From Candidatus Gastranaerophilales bacterium (GTDB lineage: Bacteria > Cyanobacteriota > Vampirovibrionia > Gastranaerophilales > Gastranaerophilaceae), in assembly GCA_944323945.1 (NCBI GenBank), contig CALUUL010000029.1, positions 1-21,858 on the forward strand: a DNA stretch of 21,858 nucleotides, given 5' to 3'. A program made the translations under genes and the position numbers. Below are positions 1 through 7,404 of this stretch, in pieces. The notes beneath the pieces were generated by a model that saw only the letters and a list, made by a program, of their open reading frames with translations, did no database searches and had not been told where the DNA came from. Numbering within the stretch: the first letter of the stretch is position 1; every line of letters begins with the position of its first letter.

Positions 1-683
1 TCTATCGCACGCTCAAAATTTTCATTATTTGACGCTGTTATCATCTTTTCAAGCAGTATTTTCTCAATTTCTTCATCGTTGCCATTTAAAAAGTTGATAA
101 CTTTTTTAAGCTCTTCCATATATTCATCTTTTGTCACTCTGCCCGTACATGGAGCAAGACAAAGTCCAAGCGAATAATTTAAACATTCTCTTTTTAAATG
201 TTTTTCAGAAGTAAATTTTTTGGTGCATGAGCGAATTTTGAAGGCAGAAGCAATTGTCTTAACAATCGCACGCGGGTCGATGCCAGCAATATATGGACCA
301 AAATATTTCGCTCCGTCATTCTTAATCTTTCTAACAATTTCAAGGCGCGGAAATTCCTCTTTCATATCAATCTTTATATACGGAAATGTTTTTCCGTCTT
401 TTAAAAGAATATTATAAAATGGTTGATACCTTTTAATTAAATTATTTTCAAGCGCCAATGCGTCAAGCTCACTCACTGTGATAAAATAGTCAAAGATGTC
501 CACATTGTCCACCATTGCCTGTACCTTTGCTGGCTTTTCAGTATGGCGAAAATACTGCGAAACACGATTTTTAAGATTTTTCGCCTTTCCTACATAGATA
601 ACCTCACCCTTTTTATCACGCATGATATACACGCCTGGATTTGTCGGCAAAGTCTTTATTTTCTCTCTTAGTCTTTCATTCAT
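1..683 (-). CDS. uvrC: UvrC, excinuclease ABC subunit C (N-terminal part, runs off the left edge)
   Basis: The first 227 residues of UvrC, the nuclease that with UvrA and UvrB makes the dual incision in nucleotide excision repair. The N-terminal GIY-YIG nuclease domain is clear: GVYIMRD at residues 17-23, YVGKAKNLKNR at 30-40 with the catalytic-type Arg, then the family-typical FPYIKI and YFGPY blocks. The Cys-rich stretch CLNYSLGLCLAPCTGR, usual in UvrC, follows. The C-terminal RNase H-like and helix-hairpin-helix domains lie beyond the edge. The ATG at 683 gives the family-standard start ahead of TNPGVY. It has essentially no Shine-Dalgarno and sits only a few bases below a perfect TATAAT. 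This is a host housekeeping gene, reading away from the prophage, and it marks the chromosomal side of the window. Confidence 0.96.
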   Translation of the reverse strand, partial: MNERLREKIKTLPTNPGVYIMRDKKGEVIYVGKAKNLKNRVSQYFRHTEKPAKVQAMVDNVDIFDYFITVSELDALALENNLIKRYQPFYNILLKDGKTFPYIKIDMKEEFPRLEIVRKIKNDGAKYFGPYIAGIDPRAIVKTIASAFKIRSCTKKFTSEKHLKRECLNYSLGLCLAPCTGRVTKDEYMEELKKVINFLNGNDEEIEKILLEKMITASNNENFERAI

Positions 684-689
684 GCCTAT

Positions 690-718
690 ATTATACTCCA
701 ATTTCAGGATAAAAACAA
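690..718 (-). promoter_or_regulatory. uvrC promoter
   Basis: On the minus strand TTGTTT (713-718) and TATAAT (690-695) are separated by 17 bp. The -10 is perfect and the -35 is weak. The expected start of transcription falls at about the uvrC ATG, which implies a leaderless or near-leaderless message. Confidence 0.6.
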
Positions 719-940
719 GCAAGAGATTGTATTTAACAATTACATTTATATAGTTTAGTTTTAACTTAGTTCCACTTTTTTGAAATTTTATTAAATATAG
801 TTTTACAATCCTCTAAAAAGGTAGCGACGGCGTCACAAACAGCGTTCCGTTTCGTGGTTTTATAAAAAAACCACTTATCACTCACTTGTTTGCTCCTTTT
901 CCCAAAAAATGACAAGCATTTTTCGGGGGCTCTTGAAAAG

Positions 941-1029
941 TGCGAGTTGTGTTTGGTCGTCAAAAAGAAAAAACAAGCGAAAAGCGATGCTTTTCAGACT
1001 TGTTTTAAATACGAGCAAAAGCGCAGTTT
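941..1029. repeat. Direct repeat copy A (~90 bp, hairpin-rich)
   Basis: This segment recurs at 1087-1176 with about 10% differences, 146 bp away. Inside it AACAAG...CTTGTT encloses GAAAAGC-GAT-GCTTTTC, so it can form a nested hairpin. It looks like an extragenic palindromic or MITE-like element of the host rather than phage coding DNA. Confidence 0.75.
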
Positions 1030-1086
1030 GGTATGCATGCTCGCGAAGCCAGACTTAAAAAAGTTGCGACCAACTCGCCAACACAG

Positions 1087-1176
1087 TGCGAGTTGCGTTT
1101 GGTCGCAGAAAAGAAAAAACAAGCGAAAAGGCGATGCTTTTCAAACTTGTTTTGAAAACGAGCAAAAGCGCAGTTT
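1087..1176. repeat. Direct repeat copy B (~90 bp, hairpin-rich)
   Basis: Second copy of the element at 941-1029, with the same GAAAAGG/C...GCTTTTC inner palindrome and AACAAG...CTTGTT outer arms. Just upstream, TGCGACCAACTCGC (about 1065-1078) is an inverted match to the start of this copy (GCGAGTTG...GGTCGCA), which gives a further imperfect hairpin. Confidence 0.75.
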
Positions 1177-1312
1177 TTTCTTTTGGTGGGAGTTATAGGG
1201 AATTACAAACACAAAATCTAGTGTTCAAAATATGTCATTATCCACTAAATATTGTTATATTTTACATTATAAATCATTAAAAGTCAATTATTTTTATCAG
1301 TTTTTAAAATTT

Positions 1313-1336
1313 TGTGACTAAAAATGTGACTAAAAT
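1313..1336. repeat. 12-bp tandem repeat (TGTGACTAAAAA type)
   Basis: TGTGACTAAAAA is followed directly by TGTGACTAAAAT. It lies between the host-like repeats and the first phage-side gene, so it could be a protein binding site or part of an attachment region. Nothing in the window decides this. Confidence 0.5.
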
Positions 1337-1365
1337 TTTGCAATACTTTGGTTATTAAAGTTTTA

Positions 1366-1998
1366 TTATTTATAATTAATTTTTTTTAAAATTTTTAATA
1401 AGATATCTATATTTCTTATATTTATTGAACTATTAGTAAATTCAAAGTTGTCATGAACGATAGTAAAAATTTCTTCCAAGCCTTTATGAATGTTGTGCCC
1501 ACCTAAAGTTAATAATGCTCCTATTGCATATGGTGTATTTTCGGTTAATTTTAATTTAAAACAATTTTTTTCCTTATCAGTTTTTGCATGTATATAATAA
1601 ATAAATGTAATTGCATAATTTTTTATAAACATACTCTTCCCTAAAATTTTTGTTGCGCTATATTCAGCAAATACTTCCCCTAAAAATTTATTTAACAAAT
1701 AAACTTCTATCTCATTATTATGATCACTTAAAGATTCTTGTAACTTGTCTTTTATAACCAAATGAGCCATTTCATGATAATAAGCTTCTTTGTCTATTAA
1801 AATTATAATATTAGGTTTTAAAAAACAACCACCTTCATTGGTAAAGTTTTCTTTTTTTAATCTTTCATTTATCCACTCAACTTTGCGCGCTTCTCCCCAA
1901 GACTCGAACTTATAAATTTGTGCTTCTGGTAGATAACCAAAATAATTTTTTGCTTTTGTTACATATTCTTCTTCAATATTAAATTCCTTAGTTTCCAA
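1366..1998 (-). CDS. Putative zinc metallopeptidase-like protein (HEMAH motif), prophage cargo
   Basis: A 210-aa protein I do not recognise as a named family. Residues 75-79 read HEMAH within YYHEMAHLVIKD, which fits the HExxH zinc-binding signature of zincin peptidases. Acidic residues about 30 residues later (GEVFAEYSA, E108 and E112) could be the third ligand, as in gluzincins. There is no signal peptide, so a cytoplasmic role is likely. ImmA/IrrE-type peptidases that act on phage repressors are one analogy, but beyond HExxH there is no clear match. The start is TTG at 1998, with AAGGAGG seven bases upstream; an ATG at 2003 is in another frame and too close to that site. The gene has its own consensus promoter just past the late-operon terminator, as expected of a lysogenically expressed moron. 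The peptidase assignment rests on one motif. Confidence 0.7.
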   Translation of the reverse strand: METKEFNIEEEYVTKAKNYFGYLPEAQIYKFESWGEARKVEWINERLKKENFTNEGGCFLKPNIIILIDKEAYYHEMAHLVIKDKLQESLSDHNNEIEVYLLNKFLGEVFAEYSATKILGKSMFIKNYAITFIYYIHAKTDKEKNCFKLKLTENTPYAIGALLTLGGHNIHKGLEEIFTIVHDNFEFTNSSINIRNIDILLKILKKINYK

Positions 1999-2019
1999 GG
2001 CATAGCCTCCTTAATTTAG

Positions 2020-2048
2020 ATTATACAACAAAAAATTAATCGAGTCAA
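2020..2048 (-). promoter_or_regulatory. Promoter of the HEMAH gene
   Basis: TTGACT (2043-2048) and TATAAT (2020-2025) are 17 bp apart on the minus strand, a near-consensus vegetative promoter. The -35 overlaps the T-tract of the upstream terminator. Confidence 0.8.
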
Positions 2049-2079
2049 AAAAATAGGGAGAAGATTTTGTCCTTCTCCC
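2047..2079 (-). terminator. Intrinsic terminator ending the late operon
   Basis: On the minus strand GGGAGAAG pairs with CTTCTCCC around a short loop, followed by TATTTTTTT. It lies just after the stop of the fibre-tip gene and closes the structural operon. Confidence 0.9.
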
Positions 2080-2091
2080 ATTAGTCTTTTA

Positions 2092-2472
2092 TTAATTAAT
2101 GCCGTAGATATATACATCACCAGTATAATGTTCAGCATTTATTTTAAATGTTGTCGCATTATTAAATTGACAACGATACCTTGAACCATCCCACGATTCA
2201 AGTCTTAACTCTTCTCCATAATGAGAGTTAAGCCATTGAGCAGGAAAGAAAAAAGGATTACGCCATGAACTCGAACTGTTATTTATAAGCCAAATAAATC
2301 TAAAATTTGTAATAGGTTGAGATAATGTTATTGAATTGGTATCTGGCGCATAACCTATTTGAGTGACAGTTTTTCCAATGCTATTAATATCTTCTTCGGT
2401 TGCAATTCTTTTAGAATCAATAAATCCCCCACCCGCAACTTCTAGATTTCCGTTTATTTTTAAATTACTCAT
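2092..2472 (-). CDS. Small tail fibre / receptor-binding tip protein (putative)
   Basis: A 126-aa protein, last gene of the structural operon, directly behind the large fibre gene. It opens with LKINGNLEVAGG, a short beta-repeat phrase common in phage fibre proteins, and continues as a Ser/Asn/aromatic-rich, probably all-beta domain. There is no membrane segment or signal peptide. Ribosome binding site AAGGAGG lies at good distance from the ATG at 2472. Position and composition suggest a distal fibre or host-recognition subunit carried by the 1015-aa fibre. This is inference; no catalytic motif is seen. Confidence 0.65.
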   Translation of the reverse strand: MSNLKINGNLEVAGGGFIDSKRIATEEDINSIGKTVTQIGYAPDTNSITLSQPITNFRFIWLINNSSSSWRNPFFFPAQWLNSHYGEELRLESWDGSRYRCQFNNATTFKINAEHYTGDVYIYGIN

Positions 2473-2481
2473 ATTCCCTCC

Positions 2482-5400
2482 TTATATTTCAAAAGTATCA
2501 GTATTATAACTAATAACTCCACCATTTAATTTTATTTCGCCAATTGTGTTAATAGAAATTCCGCTTGAATCTAGTGTTATTTCGGCTACTCTTGTAGCAA
2601 ATTGTCCCAATATCAAATTTATACTATCACCATTATTATTAATATATACAGTATAATCGCCAACTTGTTTGGTTATTAAGACTCTCCTTTCAATCTGCGT
2701 TTGGGGATCACTATCAAAGTCAATTTCAGATTGATGTTGACCATTAACATTAACTGCTGTTTTTGTATTTACTGCCGAATTTACTTCATTATTAGTAGCA
2801 TAACCTGCTCCATTTGTGAGTTGATTATTGTTAGTTGGAATTTGACTAACTTTTGCATATAGGTCGTTTTCACCGTTAACTTTTGTTCCATCGCCATTAT
2901 TAGTCAAATCACTTGTGGCAGTTGGTATACTGATGTTTATCTCTTTATCAGTTTCGCCGTTATAAACACCTAAATCATTGTTATTTTGCTTAATTGTCAG
3001 TGTTCCAAGAGAAACATCTCCACTAAGCGGTTTCCCAGCCACTATGATGCTTTTATCAACCTTTGTTTCTATTGCACTAGCGTTCTGCTGTTCTGCTTGT
3101 TGTGCACGTTGTGTTTCTGCTGAGATTGCACCTGCATTTTGTTGCTCTGCCTGTTGAGCTCGTGTTGTTTCTGCCGAGATTGCGTTAGCGTTTTCTTGTT
3201 CTGCTTGTTGTGCCCTTGTGGTCTCTGTTGTTATTGCCTGACTTAATGCTTCTTCGGCACCCGTTGCTCTTGTAGTTTCGTTTGTGATGGCATTAGTCAA
3301 GTTATTTATACTTGAAATTATATTATCATACCCGACAAGTTTCATAGCACCAGTATTTTCAACATAGATATATCCGTTTGTGTTAGTGCTTAATACACCA
3401 CCTAATTCGGTCTCTGTTGCTACTTGAATAAGGACTGTGTTTACAACACCAGAGAATTGGAAGCTATCAATTGTTAATGGTGCCGTATTATCAATGCATA
3501 CATATCTCGTTGTTTTGTCTTTTTCAGATGGCTCAGTTCTGCTCTCATCTTCATAGACAATAAAGTAATCGTTTTCATTTACATTTGAAAGCGTGGAAAA
3601 ATCAAAAAGTTCGGCATCGGCGTAAGTTTGGAAACTTGCAATCTGCTTGCCAATATATTTTAAACTTTCAATATCTTCAATCGCGGTATTTAGCGCCTGC
3701 ACCATCTCTGCGGTCATAAGTCCTGTATTTGTCGAACTTGCTGGCGAAGTAACAGTTATTTCAATACTCTGCGTTTGTCCGGTCACTGGATTGTTTAGTG
3801 TTAAAGTCGCAACTCCATTATCGCCGTTCACTGAAAAGACAATGTCTTTTAGATAATTTGCATTAATGTTGCTTTTATCAAGTTTATCCGTATCAAGCGA
3901 ATTTTCCACATTAGTAGCCCTTGCAGTTTCGTTTGCAATCGCAGTTGCATTGGTTTGTTCCGCTTGTTGCGCCCGACTTATCTCATCTTCTAAGTCTTCA
4001 GCAATTGAGCTCTCGGCAGTAGTTGCTCTTGTTGTCTCGTTTTCAATGCTAGTTTCAAGTGCATTTTCAGCATTGGTCGCTCTAGCGATTTCATAGTTTA
4101 GAGCCTCATTTATATTGCTCTCGGCCGTTGTGGCACGGTTTATTTCGGCGTTTAGGTTGTTCGTGAGAGTTTCTTCGGCAGACTCTGCTCTTTCAGTTTC
4201 TGCCTCAATATCAGAAATATTTTGTGCTATATTTTGACTATTGCGGTTTAAGTGGTTTGAAACACTTTCTTTTGTTCCACTTTCGTTTGCGTGTAAAATG
4301 TCGTCTATTTCGCCATTATCGACATCTACAAGCACTTTTCTAGTGTCAGTTAGTTCTTCCTCGCCCGTGCCTTGAATTATGCCCATTGTGCCGTTTTTGG
4401 CAGGTTCTACGGAAGGTAAAGGCGTTTCAGTCCAAGTAGCCTTAACTTCGCTGTATTTAATCATATACACAACATCGGTGCCATCTTCCACAAGCAAAAC
4501 AAAGGTCAACTCATCACCATTTTGTGGCGCCCTGTTAAAATTCGCTTGAACATATTGGTTCAACTCGCTGTCTGTCGGCAAAGTGAATTGTGATGGATAT
4601 TCGCCCAGATAGTTCGTGCCAGTGTTGTAATATCTATAAAGCGTTTCAATATCTTCCGAGTTTTGGTCGGCTTGTGATTTTATCAAAGTGATATAGTCTT
4701 GATTTGCAATCTCCCACTCGCCACTTTCAAGTAAGACATAGTTACTAATACTGCCTTGTGAAATATTGTATTTGTTAGTCCTTTGGCAAACACCACCTTC
4801 AAAGAAAGCAAATTCAGTTTGATAACCTATAACCTCTGGACTCTCTGTGTCTTTCACGATGCTATTTGCAACAATAGAGCATTGTTTAGATGCGGTTGAA
4901 TCACTGTTGATTGGCAAAACATAGTCTAGATTAGCACTTTCATTGTCGCTTGTATAAAACCTGTAAAAAGGCGATTTAAAGCCCTCTTTATTAAACACAA
5001 TGCCGAGTGGTAAATCTTTGCTTATATCAAGTTTCAAAACGGATAACTCGCTCAAAAGATTTATTCTCGAAACAGTGGCATCATACTGCGAAATTTGAAC
5101 ACCGTTTTGGTTATATCCTTCGCCGTTTACAAATAAATGAAGCGGTTGACTTGTTATCAAATCAATCGCCTCGCCACCTTCGTTTAAATCGGCATAAGAA
5201 ATGGTTAAGTTTAAATCGCCATTAATTGTGCTAAACTCTTCCGGGAAAACATCTTCATAAACTGCGTATTCAAACTTGTCTATAACCTCATTTGTTTTGT
5301 AATAGATGCTGTAAGTTTGACTGTTCCACACTTTCGTACCAGTGCTATCAACAGTGTTACCATATATTTTCACAAAAGATGTTTCTGTTCTATCTTCAGT

Positions 5401-5529
5401 GATAGGTATAAGAACTTGTATTATGGCATTATTAAAACTATCCTTATGCAATTGCAAAGGCAGTTCCAATACCTCTATCGTTCCAAATGTGGTTAAAATG
5501 ACCTTAATTTTGTTTTTTGATTTTATCAT
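2482..5529 (-). CDS. Tail fibre / appendage protein with coiled-coil repeat arrays
   Basis: A 1015-aa structural protein. Residues ~1-170 form a predicted beta-sandwich resembling the N-terminal anchoring domain of baseplate upper (BppU-like) proteins. A linker with a PAKNGTMGIIQGTG phrase follows. Residues ~435-553 and ~745-820 are two Ala/Glu/Gln/Thr-rich helical arrays of 18-residue repeats (e.g. ISAETTRAQQAEQQNAGA), presumably trimeric stalks. Between and after them are fibre-type beta segments; the C-terminus ends in a beta-rich domain with IKLNGG. AAAAGGAG precedes the ATG at 5529, immediately after the terminator of the preceding accessory operon. Probably the appendage that carries host recognition, together with the 126-aa protein downstream. 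No lysin motif recognised. Confidence 0.85.
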   Translation of the reverse strand: MIKSKNKIKVILTTFGTIEVLELPLQLHKDSFNNAIIQVLIPITEDRTETSFVKIYGNTVDSTGTKVWNSQTYSIYYKTNEVIDKFEYAVYEDVFPEEFSTINGDLNLTISYADLNEGGEAIDLITSQPLHLFVNGEGYNQNGVQISQYDATVSRINLLSELSVLKLDISKDLPLGIVFNKEGFKSPFYRFYTSDNESANLDYVLPINSDSTASKQCSIVANSIVKDTESPEVIGYQTEFAFFEGGVCQRTNKYNISQGSISNYVLLESGEWEIANQDYITLIKSQADQNSEDIETLYRYYNTGTNYLGEYPSQFTLPTDSELNQYVQANFNRAPQNGDELTFVLLVEDGTDVVYMIKYSEVKATWTETPLPSVEPAKNGTMGIIQGTGEEELTDTRKVLVDVDNGEIDDILHANESGTKESVSNHLNRNSQNIAQNISDIEAETERAESAEETLTNNLNAEINRATTAESNINEALNYEIARATNAENALETSIENETTRATTAESSIAEDLEDEISRAQQAEQTNATAIANETARATNVENSLDTDKLDKSNINANYLKDIVFSVNGDNGVATLTLNNPVTGQTQSIEITVTSPASSTNTGLMTAEMVQALNTAIEDIESLKYIGKQIASFQTYADAELFDFSTLSNVNENDYFIVYEDESRTEPSEKDKTTRYVCIDNTAPLTIDSFQFSGVVNTVLIQVATETELGGVLSTNTNGYIYVENTGAMKLVGYDNIISSINNLTNAITNETTRATGAEEALSQAITTETTRAQQAEQENANAISAETTRAQQAEQQNAGAISAETQRAQQAEQQNASAIETKVDKSIIVAGKPLSGDVSLGTLTIKQNNNDLGVYNGETDKEINISIPTATSDLTNNGDGTKVNGENDLYAKVSQIPTNNNQLTNGAGYATNNEVNSAVNTKTAVNVNGQHQSEIDFDSDPQTQIERRVLITKQVGDYTVYINNNGDSINLILGQFATRVAEITLDSSGISINTIGEIKLNGGVISYNTDTFEI
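3065..3300 (-). repeat. Coding repeats, 54 bp per unit (array 2)
   Basis: About four units of an 18-codon repeat in the fibre gene, with protein core ETTRAQQAEQxNAxA. The central three copies are nearly identical in protein and very similar in DNA, a likely site of copy-number change by slippage or recombination. Confidence 0.85.
3870..4220 (-). repeat. Coding repeats, 54 bp per unit (array 1)
   Basis: About six more diverged 18-codon repeats in the same fibre gene, with core E[ITR]xRATxAExxI. Same period as array 2, which suggests a common origin by internal duplication. Confidence 0.8.
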
Positions 5530-5546
5530 ATCCTCTCCTTTTAAAT

Positions 5547-5572
5547 AAAAAATACCTGCGTCTGCAGGTATT
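5547..5572 (-). terminator. Intrinsic terminator of the Panacea-domain operon
   Basis: AATACCTGC pairs with GCAGGTATT around a four-base loop, followed by TTTTTT on the minus strand. It follows the stop of the 188-aa gene and ends only a few bases before the ribosome binding site of the large fibre gene. Confidence 0.88.
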
Positions 5573-5579
5573 AAAATTG

Positions 5580-6146
5580 TTATGGATTTAATATATTGAC
5601 CATATCATATTTATTCTTCCTATGTTTTTCATAGTTTTTTCTTTCCCCACCATTTAATATGGTTCCTTTCCTAACTTTAAATGGCGCTGGTAAACCTAAA
5701 TGGAATAGGTCTATAAGTATAATTTCGTAAATATTATCAACGCTATTATACGATAAATATATTTGACAACCAGTCTCTTTTTTATACTTACATTTAATTA
5801 TTCCAGATATACTTGCTATATTTGTATCTTCATGACTATTGATGATATTTAATAGTCTTTTTGTTGCTTTGGGTTTATAATCTTGAAGTTCTGCTATTTC
5901 AAATCCCTTATCTAAAATATTTTTATTTGAGTTAATAAGTAATTTTAATGTATTTAAAAAATCTTTTTCTTTTTGATTTCCTGTTTCAGATAAGAAATTT
6001 GTAAAATATTCTTCCGGCAAATCTTTAGAATTGTAATTTACAATTAAAATCCCATTAATATTTTTTATTCTTTTATCATATCCTTTTGCTCTTGCCAGAA
6101 AACTTGTAGTTGCTTTATTAAACAAATTTTCGTTTAGAATATTCAT
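5580..6146 (-). CDS. Unrecognised partner of a Panacea antitoxin (candidate toxin)
   Basis: A 188-aa protein of no family I recognise. The N-terminal half is helical and Lys-rich. The C-terminal half has a beta-hairpin-like stretch, YEIILIDLFHLGLPAP (140-155), followed by a basic tail (GERKNYEKHRKNKY). There is no signal peptide or membrane segment. Its start overlaps the end of the upstream Panacea-domain gene by 29 bp with only a weak ribosome site, which implies translational coupling. Antitoxin-first order, tight overlap, a private promoter and a private terminator are the layout of a toxin-antitoxin pair, and Panacea domains are established antitoxins that pair with many unrelated toxins. 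The toxin role is inferred from context only. Confidence 0.7.
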   Translation of the reverse strand: MNILNENLFNKATTSFLARAKGYDKRIKNINGILIVNYNSKDLPEEYFTNFLSETGNQKEKDFLNTLKLLINSNKNILDKGFEIAELQDYKPKATKRLLNIINSHEDTNIASISGIIKCKYKKETGCQIYLSYNSVDNIYEIILIDLFHLGLPAPFKVRKGTILNGGERKNYEKHRKNKYDMVNILNP

Positions 6147-6639
6147 CTATGATTTCTTCTTTTAAAATCTCTCGATTATGTCTCTTATCTTCTTCTACAA
6201 AATTTTTCTTCCAACAATTATCACTATGACTTAGGTCTACCAATTTAAAGTCACTTACTTCAAAAATGTCATCAAGCATATCATCAATAAAAGATTTTAC
6301 TTCTATTGGTAACTTATCAATTTCTTCCTCTGCTTTTTTATCATACTTTTTCACTGCATCAAAATTGTGATAAACATCAGTAACAACAGGTCCATATATC
6401 CAAGCTTCAATTCTATTGTCGAAAAGATATTGTTTATAATCTGCACCCTTTGTTTCAATTAAACCATCACCCTTTTTAGTTTGAAGTTCTCTAACAAAAC
6501 CACCCCAGTATGCAAATAAAAAATAAAGTGATTTTTGCAATTTAATGCTTGAAATATCGCTTTTATATTTCTTTTTATACTTATTATTTATATACTTTGC
6601 CAAATCTATGGCATTAATATAACCTTTTTCCTTTTGCAT
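6118..6639 (-). CDS. Panacea-domain (DUF4065 / SocA-like) antitoxin
   Basis: A 173-aa protein with the hallmarks of the Panacea domain: SSIKLQKSLYFLFAYWGG (31-47), EAWIYGPVV followed by VYHNF (78-93), and a late LSHSDNCWKK block (136-145) corresponding to the TH...W end of the family. Known members (SocA, PanA, GepA-like) act as antitoxins or as proteolysis-promoting partners. The gene has its own near-consensus promoter, a strong GGGAGGAG site 5' of the ATG, and overlaps its presumed toxin. It sits inside the tail module between the tail-knob and fibre genes, so it is an inserted accessory unit. A role in prophage maintenance or in defence against other phages is plausible. Confidence 0.85.
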   Translation of the reverse strand: MQKEKGYINAIDLAKYINNKYKKKYKSDISSIKLQKSLYFLFAYWGGFVRELQTKKGDGLIETKGADYKQYLFDNRIEAWIYGPVVTDVYHNFDAVKKYDKKAEEEIDKLPIEVKSFIDDMLDDIFEVSDFKLVDLSHSDNCWKKNFVEEDKRHNREILKEEIIDEYSKRKFV

Positions 6640-6666
6640 ATTTCTCCTCCCACCTTTTCTATTAAA

Positions 6667-6695
6667 ATCATATTATATTTATCTTTATTTGTCAA
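6667..6695 (-). promoter_or_regulatory. Promoter of the Panacea operon
   Basis: TTGACA (6690-6695) and TATGAT (6667-6672) with a 17-bp spacer on the minus strand. The -35 overlaps one of two 7-bp repeats (TGTCAAG at 6690-6696, TGACAAG at 6714-6720) that could be operator half-sites. Confidence 0.82.
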
Positions 6696-6824
6696 GTCTT
6701 TTATGTTGGAAAATGACAAGTTTTTTACAAAAAAATTTGAAAACTAATATATTATATAATATACTATACATAGAAAATTATTGTTATTTTTGTAAAATTT
6801 TTAACCTATTTTTCTATATTTTTA

Positions 6825-6853
6825 TAGACAAATTTTTTTATTTATTCTATAAT
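6825..6853 (+). promoter_or_regulatory. Promoter of the lipoprotein gene
   Basis: TAGACA (6825-6830) and a perfect TATAAT (6848-6853) with a 17-bp spacer, 17 bp upstream of the ATG at 6871. It is divergent from the Panacea promoter; the ~125 bp between the two is AT-rich and holds no gene. Confidence 0.82.
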
Positions 6854-6870
6854 CTACATAAGAGGTGTTT

Positions 6871-7404
6871 ATGAAAAGTTTAAGCGTAAAAAGAATTAGT
6901 TTGATTGTTTTGTGTGGAATATTGCTATTTGGCGCACTAATCTTCGCTGGTTGTAATTCCACTGGCGATAAGTCTTATGAAGAGCAAGGTTATACTGCGG
7001 TTTATAGAGTTACATATTCTTCTGGAACAGGCTCTACAACTCTTTATTCTAGATATAAAATATCTATTGATTACCAGGAAATAACAAAAGATGAATATGA
7101 TAATTTAGATTATGAATATATACAAGATTTTAATTTTCGTGGAGATTTTCGAGGCAGTGGAACCTATACAATTTATGGAGATGTCGGTAACGATAAGAGC
7201 ACTATTTATCAAGCGAGTGAAAAATATAAATACATCGACTATATTGATAATTCAGAAGTGTATTATAAACTCGATGTTTCCGATGTGACTATAAATTATT
7301 TATATATTAAGCCAATTAATGAAAATAGTTTTGAATTAATTGACACAGACGGAAGCCATCATTTAATAAACACAACATATTATAATATTGAATATTTTAT
7401 TTAA
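6871..7404 (+). CDS. Prophage-encoded lipoprotein
   Basis: A 177-aa protein, the only convincing plus-strand gene in the phage part. A basic N-terminus (KSLSVKR), a hydrophobic stretch (residues 9-25) and FAGC with Cys28 form a lipoprotein signal peptide with lipobox. The mature part is Tyr/Asp-rich, probably beta-rich, and unrecognised. ATG at 6871 is preferred because AGAGGTG precedes it; a GTG two codons earlier lies within that site. It carries its own promoter and reads against the late operon. Surface lipoproteins expressed from prophages often block superinfection (Ltp-type), a reasonable guess here but unproven. Its stop overlaps the convergent stop of the tail-knob gene in the palindrome TTAA. 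Confidence 0.85.
   Translation: MKSLSVKRISLIVLCGILLFGALIFAGCNSTGDKSYEEQGYTAVYRVTYSSGTGSTTLYSRYKISIDYQEITKDEYDNLDYEYIQDFNFRGDFRGSGTYTIYGDVGNDKSTIYQASEKYKYIDYIDNSEVYYKLDVSDVTINYLYIKPINENSFELIDTDGSHHLINTTYYNIEYFI

Larger units (their letters stand above)
684..1365. other. Non-coding stretch between uvrC and the prophage genes
   Basis: About 680 bp without a convincing gene. It holds the uvrC promoter, a pair of ~90-bp direct repeats (941-1029 and 1087-1176) rich in inverted repeats, and a 12-bp tandem repeat near 1313-1336. The short open frames here run through the repeats and lack good ribosome binding sites. The host/prophage junction is probably somewhere in this stretch, but with only one end of the element visible no att core can be assigned. 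Confidence 0.6.

Noticed and set aside
890..1198. 102-codon plus-strand open frame in the uvrC upstream region
   Set aside because: It runs through both copies of the 90-bp direct repeat, has no ribosome site and an odd Lys/Cys/Phe-rich composition. Better explained as repeat DNA.
684..1365. Assignment of an exact attL core
   Set aside because: Only one end of the element is in the window and no integrase is present, so no duplicated core can be recognised.
3647..4096. Plus-strand open frames opposite the fibre repeats
   Set aside because: They mirror the repetitive Ala/Glu/Thr codons of the fibre gene and have no start signals.
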